A stretch of DNA of 19,549 nucleotides from assembly GCA_031282565.1 (NCBI GenBank), contig JAITDL010000026.1, positions 1-19,549 on the forward strand, in the 5' to 3' direction. Position 1 is the first letter of the stretch; each line of letters starts with the position of its first letter. Positions 15,401 through 19,549 of the stretch are shown piece after piece. Made by a program: the position numbers and the translations under genes. The notes beneath the pieces were generated by a model, which ran no database searches, was not told the DNA's origin, and saw only the letters and a program-made list of their open reading frames with translations. This stretch comes from Puniceicoccales bacterium (GTDB lineage Bacteria; Verrucomicrobiota; Verrucomicrobiia; Opitutales; JAIRLM01).

Positions 15401-15984
15401 AGAAAATCGTCGCCAATTGCTTCGTAGCCATTGAGTTCGTGCGACGTGCGGAATCCGTCAAAAAAATGCAAAAATGGAATGCGACTTTCGTAGGTCGCCG
15501 CCGTGGCGATGGCTGCGAGGTCATGGGTTTCCTGCACTGAATTGGAAGCCAACATGGCAAATCCGGTTGCGCGGCAGGCCATTACATCGGAATGGTCCCC
15601 GAAAATTGACAGGGCGTGGGTTGCGATGGCGCGGGCTGAGACGTGCATGCAGAATGGGATTAACTCACCGGCTATCTTGTACATGTTGGGGATCATGAGC
15701 AGAAGTCCCTGGGATGCCGTGAACGTCGTGACCGGCGAGCCGCAGTGGAGTGCGCCGTGGACAGCGCCGGCGACACCGGCCTCGGACTGCATCTCCGTGA
15801 TCGATGGAACTGCGTCCCAGATGTTTTTCTTTCCGCCTGCCGCCCATTCGTCGCAGAATTCTGCCATCGGAGACGACGGCGTTATTGGGTAGATGACTAT
15901 GACCTCGGCGGCTTTGTAGGCCACGGCTGCCACTGCCTCGTTGCCGTCGCCGATGTGAAAGTTTTCCCTGTCCCTGTTCTCCAT
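12415..15984 (-). CDS. nifJ: Pyruvate:ferredoxin (flavodoxin) oxidoreductase
   Basis: Single-chain enzyme that decarboxylates pyruvate with CoA to acetyl-CoA and CO2, reducing ferredoxin or flavodoxin; cytoplasmic, with TPP and three 4Fe-4S clusters. From ATG 15984 it has 1189 residues, the normal length. The N-terminal domain has YPITPSSPMAE. The ferredoxin-like insert has CIQCNRCALVC (from 703) and CTGCGLCAAAC (from 759). The TPP domain has C832 and C835 (CAGC), C860 (NATGC) and C1091 (CPC) for the proximal cluster, plus GDG at 982-984. From memory, these are at the same mutual distances as C812, C815, C840, C1071 and the GDG of the Desulfovibrio enzyme. The frame is open 96 bases further, to a TTG/ATG near 16080, but that extension has no family character. 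No Shine-Dalgarno is visible at either start. The upstream 879-residue gene ends at 16101, so co-transcription is possible. All ligands are present, so it should be active. Confidence 0.97.
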   Translation of the reverse strand: MENRDRENFHIGDGNEAVAAVAYKAAEVIVIYPITPSSPMAEFCDEWAAGGKKNIWDAVPSITEMQSEAGVAGAVHGALHCGSPVTTFTASQGLLLMIPNMYKIAGELIPFCMHVSARAIATHALSIFGDHSDVMACRATGFAMLASNSVQETHDLAAIATAATYESRIPFLHFFDGFRTSHELNGYEAIGDDFLRELIDPLALEAFRLRALNPNHPTARGTAQNPDVYFQGRERSNSFYNAVPGIIGGIMERFAKGTGRSYKIFDYVGDADADVVFVAMGSGAETIGETIGELNGAGASLGLVKVRLYRPFSVEAFAAALPKKVHHIVVLDRTKEPGSLGEPLYLDVAAAIAEARTGGLLAKSFTPTIYGGRYGIGSKEFSPAMVKGIVDACSSKKLPTHFTVGIDDDVTNISVPYDPAFHLASDEKCFSALFFGLGSDGTVGANKNTIKIIGTETDNHAQAYFVYDSKKSGGMTVSHLRFGPKPIRAPYLIGKAKFIGCHQFQFLEKFDILDRAAAGGVFLLNAPYGPEEIGKHLPRNVFEKIVDLNLRFYVIDAYAVAHANGMERRINTIMQTVFFAISGILPRDRAIEAIKRSIEKTYAKKGKDVIDKNFACVDNTLARFFQVQLQREAIPTEGNSPCCCRCCDIPHFVKDVTFPLLRDRGESLPVSAMPVDGTWPTDTVRYEKRNIASEIPRWDPSICIQCNRCALVCPHGAIRVKFYAETALSTAPEQFQSMDYRSKDKPNCKFTVQVAPEDCTGCGLCAAACMGKSRGDEGKKALALKPKENFLTAEKENFKFFCQLPQPTAADVPDDIRGSQFLRPLFEFSGACAGCGETAYIKLLTQLFGDHLIIANATGCSSIYGGNLPTSPYCKNNHGRGPAWANSLFEDNAEFGLGMVLAVEKQRQIAEELFRAREGDVAGELVKEILEAEQNSQFDIDRQRERVERLRAEWKKSRREDLIALCDLAERLVRKSVWVIGGDGWAYDIGFGGLDHAIASGKNIKILVLDTEVYSNTGGQQSKSTPMGAVAKFAAAGKSLHKKDLGRIAMCYGTAYVAQVALGARDNQTLQAFKEAESYGGPALIVAYCPCISHGYDMEEQLDHQKAAVASGYWPLYRFDPRRTANGENPLQIDSLGSNGDVCEFMAKENRFSQLMRSQPERSKELASGAKDFVANRKKLYESLGGTKA

Positions 15985-16100
15985 GATCCGATCTATCACT
16001 TTGCCGAGAAAATACATGGCAGTCAAGGGCCGACGGCGGTAAATCGGCAAATGGCGGTAAAAAAGTTGCTGCTCCATCAATCCGGCAGACGCCAGCTACT

Positions 16101-18740
16101 TTATTTGACTAGCCGGCAAAAAGTAAGCAGTTTTCGCAGCCACTCGTAGCTTTCATCGTTCAAATCAAGCGAGAAATCGTGTATGCAACCGTCGCGTACC
16201 AGACGGCTGAATAGCTGCGGCTCTCGCGATTCGCATAGGCAGCCGATCCCGATGCCTATGCCATCTGGTCGCCCAGAGTCAACGAATAAGATTCTCTCTC
16301 CGTGGCGTACCTTCTCGAGTAGTTCTTGCGTTGCCAGGCTGATAGTTTTCTTCCCAGCGCGCACTTCGCCAATCGCCGCCATTAGTGGTGCAGAGAAAAC
16401 TGGAACCAAAGTGTAGGCGTGCCCAAAACCGACCGCCAAAATTCTGGCAGGTTCGCCGGCATATTCAGAAATGACTTTCAAAGAAGCCTCAAAAATTTCT
16501 ATGGCAGATGTAAAATTTGCTCCTGCTTCACATATTTCACAATGCACGCCGTAGAGCGCTTCCATGATGTAGTTTGGCCAGCCGCCGAAGCCGTCGTCCA
16601 TTGTATCACATCTACCATCTTGTAATTGCGCTATTTCTTCGCGGGTCAAGTCGCAATGAATAATCTTTTGGTTTAGATCATCTATTTCATCAGTATATGT
16701 CCGCCGATCAAGTTTGCGCAATTTGTTTTCTAGTTCTGCTTTTATTTGTGCGACTCGTTCATCAAGTGTCCTAATCGCGCTTGCATTGTCGCCGAATTCT
16801 TTTTCACCTGAGCTATCAGCAATTACGAGTCGCGGGACATAGGCGCCTCTCGACTCGAATTCAGATCTGCGGTGTCCGACACAGGGCGCTGCCGATGAAA
16901 AATGTAGATCATAACGTATGCCGAGATCCACATCGATTAGCTTCAGGTGAGCGTTTAGAATGCGAAGACCGATTTTGGTGCCATGGTTGTCTGCAGCAAT
17001 TTTACCCATGCCACCGTAACCGCCTAGAGAGATTATGTCGGCAAGCGTGCGATCAAAGGCGTGATTGAATGCAAGCCTTGCGTTTTCCCTATTGGCTGGC
17101 AGCGCCCTATCAACATCTGACTCATAGCAGTTTGTCCCAACAAATACTTCAGCGCCGTGTACATTTTTTATGCTGATGCCATTGTCGCAAATCATTTCAA
17201 CTGCCAACTTCAGGCACTTCGCTGGATCATTAGCCTGCAGAGCGGCGTGCGTAGCTGACGCAAAACACGACCCGGTGGCACCTTCCTGCAAGGTTGGCTT
17301 AAAAATCACAGAATCAAGCACAGAAAGCCGCAAAAACCTAGTTGACTTTGGGTTTCCTTTGAACACCGCCAGGCCTTCCACTGCCCGCGGCGGATCGTCC
17401 GGCCCACTCTCGACGACCCTGCTGAGATTGTCCATCATGTTGCCGGCGTTGGCGTAGAGTTTTTGCAATCTCACTAGAAGCTGCTGCTTTTCCGGGTTTG
17501 TGCTAAAATCTGAAGCAATTGCCAATGCGAGCATGCACTGCCGCAATCCATCGACACTGATGCTTCCATCCTCTTCGACTATCCATTCCGCAGCCGGCTG
17601 CGCACTGGCGATTGGACGGAACACAATCTTCATGTAGTCGGCGGCGAAGCAGATGACGCGGTCAAAGCTACTAAGCTTCCATGCCGCCATTCCGTATGCC
17701 GACCGCGAGAATTCTACGAGCGTTCCATTGAACGCGTAGATATCGGTTGGAACCTTTTTCAATCCGTCGCAGATATTTGCCGCAGCAGCGCGAATTATTT
17801 TTTCGCGAACTTCGCGATTGCCTGCGAGGTAATCCTTTAGGGCAGCCAGTCGCCGATCTCCTTCGGCCGCGGTTTTTATCGTCGGCGTACCAATTACATT
17901 TGCATTGGCGCGCAATATTTTCTCAATTTCGCCGTTTGCTGCAATTCCGCGACCGACTCCATGTGCCTCCAGCGCAAGCGCTAGAATTGCGTCACCAAAT
18001 TTGCCGCCCAACGTCATACATCCATTGCGCACTAGCAACCCAATCCATTTTTCAATTGCGGCCCTGTGAGTTGCCGCGACATCGATTGGCGGTTTTGGTT
18101 GTTCGGGAGCTGGCGGTGCTTTGACGACCCTAGTGACTACTGCCGGCGACTGCGGCGGGACCGGTTCAATTTTTGCCGCAACGGCAAGTGGTTGTGGTTG
18201 TGCATTATTTTGCGGTGGTTTGGGTTTTTCTACTGTTTCTAGTTCCGAAACCTGAACAACTGCCGGCGGCTCTTCCGCCGACGAATCTTCGCTGTCCGAT
18301 TTTTCATCGACGTTGGTGCCGGCGTTCACAGTTGGCGTAACCACCACATCTTCAGGAGTTTCGGCGCTTCTCCTTCCGGCAACAGGCTTCCTGACTGTCG
18401 ACTGACTGTTCAAATTTTTCTTTGCTCCGGCCAGTTTTTTGCCGGTTTTTGGTGAAGATGCTACGGCTAGGGCGTATGCACTACCAACTACCGTAGTCTG
18501 ATCATGCTTAAATATGGCTACGTATATCAGCACCGCAAGCCAGTACAAGCCAAATGTTAGAGCTGTAAGTAGCACAACGATGACGCATTGAGCAGTTGAC
18601 ATGCGCAAATAAGTTTTGCATTTTTCTTTAGTTTCAACTTGTGTTGCATCTCTAGATGCAGGCAGCAGTAGCAGGCTGGATTTGTCGAAAAAGTTCAACT
18701 CCCCGTGTTGTGATTTAGCAACATGCCGCATCTGTGCCAT
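16101..18740 (-). CDS. Membrane-anchored protein with candidate papain-like cysteine protease domain (879 aa)
   Basis: Not recognised as a named family. Order of parts: polar N-terminus (1-48); a hydrophobic segment of about 26 residues (52-77), one long span or a tight hairpin; a basic stretch (98-124); an acidic Ser/Asp/Glu patch (145-157); a Pro-rich linker to about 220; a mainly helical region to about 470; then a C-terminal domain. In the last, LQEGATGSCFASATHAALQ (484-502) resembles the active-site helix of papain/calpain-type peptidases. C492 would be the nucleophile and Q485 a possible oxyanion Gln. AVGFGHAYTLV holds H774, and ILFVDSG holds D821, giving Cys-His-Asp in the usual order. 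The spacing from His to Asp (47) is long and Q485 is one residue further from Cys than in papain, so the call is tentative. No Shine-Dalgarno is evident; Met47 just before the hydrophobic segment is an alternative start. It lies 80 bases after recA and before nifJ, all on the same strand. Confidence 0.82.
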   Translation of the reverse strand: MAQMRHVAKSQHGELNFFDKSSLLLLPASRDATQVETKEKCKTYLRMSTAQCVIVVLLTALTFGLYWLAVLIYVAIFKHDQTTVVGSAYALAVASSPKTGKKLAGAKKNLNSQSTVRKPVAGRRSAETPEDVVVTPTVNAGTNVDEKSDSEDSSAEEPPAVVQVSELETVEKPKPPQNNAQPQPLAVAAKIEPVPPQSPAVVTRVVKAPPAPEQPKPPIDVAATHRAAIEKWIGLLVRNGCMTLGGKFGDAILALALEAHGVGRGIAANGEIEKILRANANVIGTPTIKTAAEGDRRLAALKDYLAGNREVREKIIRAAAANICDGLKKVPTDIYAFNGTLVEFSRSAYGMAAWKLSSFDRVICFAADYMKIVFRPIASAQPAAEWIVEEDGSISVDGLRQCMLALAIASDFSTNPEKQQLLVRLQKLYANAGNMMDNLSRVVESGPDDPPRAVEGLAVFKGNPKSTRFLRLSVLDSVIFKPTLQEGATGSCFASATHAALQANDPAKCLKLAVEMICDNGISIKNVHGAEVFVGTNCYESDVDRALPANRENARLAFNHAFDRTLADIISLGGYGGMGKIAADNHGTKIGLRILNAHLKLIDVDLGIRYDLHFSSAAPCVGHRRSEFESRGAYVPRLVIADSSGEKEFGDNASAIRTLDERVAQIKAELENKLRKLDRRTYTDEIDDLNQKIIHCDLTREEIAQLQDGRCDTMDDGFGGWPNYIMEALYGVHCEICEAGANFTSAIEIFEASLKVISEYAGEPARILAVGFGHAYTLVPVFSAPLMAAIGEVRAGKKTISLATQELLEKVRHGERILFVDSGRPDGIGIGIGCLCESREPQLFSRLVRDGCIHDFSLDLNDESYEWLRKLLTFCRLVK

Positions 18741-18820
18741 GCTTCAGAAAGCGTACACAATGTCAATTGGTAAAAGGTTGGTCAACGGGAATTGCATCGA
18801 AAGAAATTGTGCGGCAACAA

Positions 18821-19549
18821 CTATTCACAGCCAAGTTCGCCGGAGCTGCAATTTCGAATTGCATTTTCAATTTCAGTTGCGATTGGGCCATTGGCGCGGA
18901 GGAAATCCATGGCTGCCTGCCTGCCCTGGCCAAGGGAGCGATCTCCGAAGTAGAGCCACGACCCTTTCTGCTGCAGCACTCCGGATGTGACGCCGCATTC
19001 GACAAGCGAACTCCACTGGCTTATGCCTTCGCTGTAGAGGATGTCGAACTCGCATTCGGTGAACGGGCTGGCGACTTTATTTTTCACAACTTTTATGCGC
19101 GTTCGCGATCCAACCACATGGCCATCACTGTCTTTGATCTGGCCAACGCGGCGGATATCGATGCGCAGTGATGCGGCGAATTTCAAAGAATTTCCTCCGG
19201 GAGTCGTCTCCGGATTTCCGTAGGCGGTGCCAATTTTCATGCGTATTTGGTTGGTAAAGAGGCACACAGCCCTGCTTTTTGCCGCCGCCGCCGTCATGCG
19301 CCGCATCGCTTGACCCATGAGTCGCGCCTGGGCTCCAACGACAGGATCTCCTAGTTGTCCATCGAGTTCAGCGCGGGATGCGAGTGCCGCAACGGAATCT
19401 ACCACAACTAAATCAACGGCGCCTGATTGGAGAATGCTTTCCGCTATGCGCAGTGCAGTTTCGCCGCTCTCCGGCTGGGAAACTAGCAGGTTTTCCAGAT
19501 TAACGCCGACGGTTCGTGCGTAGGTCGGGTCAAGGGCGTGTTCCACGTC
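18821..19549 (-). CDS. recA: RecA recombinase, C-terminal 242 residues (5'-partial)
   Basis: Recombinase that forms ATP-dependent filaments on single-stranded DNA, drives strand exchange and triggers LexA cleavage. The window edge removes roughly the first 100 residues, including the Walker A site. The visible part starts at DVEHALDP (DAEHALDP in most RecAs). It continues with the Walker B strand VDLVVVDSVAAL, loop L1 (QLGDPVVGAQARLM), NQIRMKIG, loop L2 with GNPETTPGG, and the C-terminal domain (SWLYFGDRSLGQGRQAA). The Ala-to-Val change at the start is one base (GTG), and two loop residues differ from the commonest sequence (see findings). The frame is intact to the stop at 18821, so the gene appears functional. 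The gap of 80 bases to the next gene contains no clear terminator. Confidence 0.97.
   Translation of the reverse strand, partial: DVEHALDPTYARTVGVNLENLLVSQPESGETALRIAESILQSGAVDLVVVDSVAALASRAELDGQLGDPVVGAQARLMGQAMRRMTAAAAKSRAVCLFTNQIRMKIGTAYGNPETTPGGNSLKFAASLRIDIRRVGQIKDSDGHVVGSRTRIKVVKNKVASPFTECEFDILYSEGISQWSSLVECGVTSGVLQQKGSWLYFGDRSLGQGRQAAMDFLRANGPIATEIENAIRNCSSGELGCE

Noticed and set aside
15985..16080. N-terminal extension of nifJ by 32 residues
   Set aside because: The extension has no similarity to the enzyme family; ATG 15984 leaves the typical short lead-in to the first domain. The longer start cannot be strictly excluded.
17000..18200. Possible homology between the helical middle of the 879-aa protein and the helical regions of the 478-aa protein
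   Set aside because: Only scattered Leu/Ala/Asn matches that any helical proteins could share; no shared motif strong enough to claim relationship.
1..19549. CRISPR array, tRNA or rRNA genes, insertion sequence or phage genes
   Set aside because: I found no regularly spaced repeats, no cloverleaf-like stretches, no transposase or integrase motifs, and the intergenic gaps are all under 200 bases.

Overview
The window (19,549 bases, both ends cutting through genes) looks like chromosome of a Gram-negative-type bacterium with a host-associated, possibly intracellular, and anaerobic or microaerophilic life. The anaerobic hint is a complete pyruvate:ferredoxin oxidoreductase (nifJ). The host-association hint is the number of unrecognised proteins with short-loop paired hydrophobic segments followed by soluble domains, the architecture of chlamydial Inc proteins. 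A member of the Planctomycetes-Verrucomicrobia-Chlamydiae group is my guess, but it is inference from style and not from any marker comparison. Only four genes are securely recognised by family: prlC, two family-2 glycosyltransferases and nifJ, plus the recA fragment. There is no tRNA, rRNA, CRISPR array, transposase or phage gene that I can see.

Layout. 2-1459 (+): the 3' part of a hypothetical protein with a membrane-like start and an Asn-Pro-Pro pentapeptide repeat. 1547-3622 (+): oligopeptidase A. 3608-5628 (-): two related membrane/coiled-coil proteins (319 and 315 aa). 5629-5814: divergent control region with two GC palindromes. 5815-6903 (+) and 9302-10435 (-): two paralogous family-2 glycosyltransferases with N-terminal membrane or signal segments, facing each other around two unknown genes (210 aa on -, 528 aa on +). 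10544-11388 (+): a decayed family-4 glycosyltransferase. 11444-12349 (-): two small membrane proteins, one with an internal duplication. 12415-19549 (-): nifJ, preceded by an 879-residue membrane-anchored protein with a possible papain-like cysteine-protease domain, preceded by the 3' two thirds of recA.

How the genes fit together. recA, the 879-residue gene and nifJ are collinear and closely spaced, so they could share transcripts, although nothing functional links them. PrlC (peptide turnover) and NifJ (pyruvate to acetyl-CoA with reduced ferredoxin) are housekeeping. The rest is accessory: candidate membrane-inserted or exported proteins and glycosyltransferases, with gene duplication (two glycosyltransferases, two membrane proteins, one internal duplication) and decay.

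Most start codons lack a Shine-Dalgarno sequence. Several of these genes have promoter-like hexamers placed so that transcription would start at or within a few bases of the start codon. The one gene with a clear Shine-Dalgarno (152 aa) has a good promoter 85 bases upstream. This suggests some leaderless transcripts. All function calls are from reading the sequence; no database search was run.
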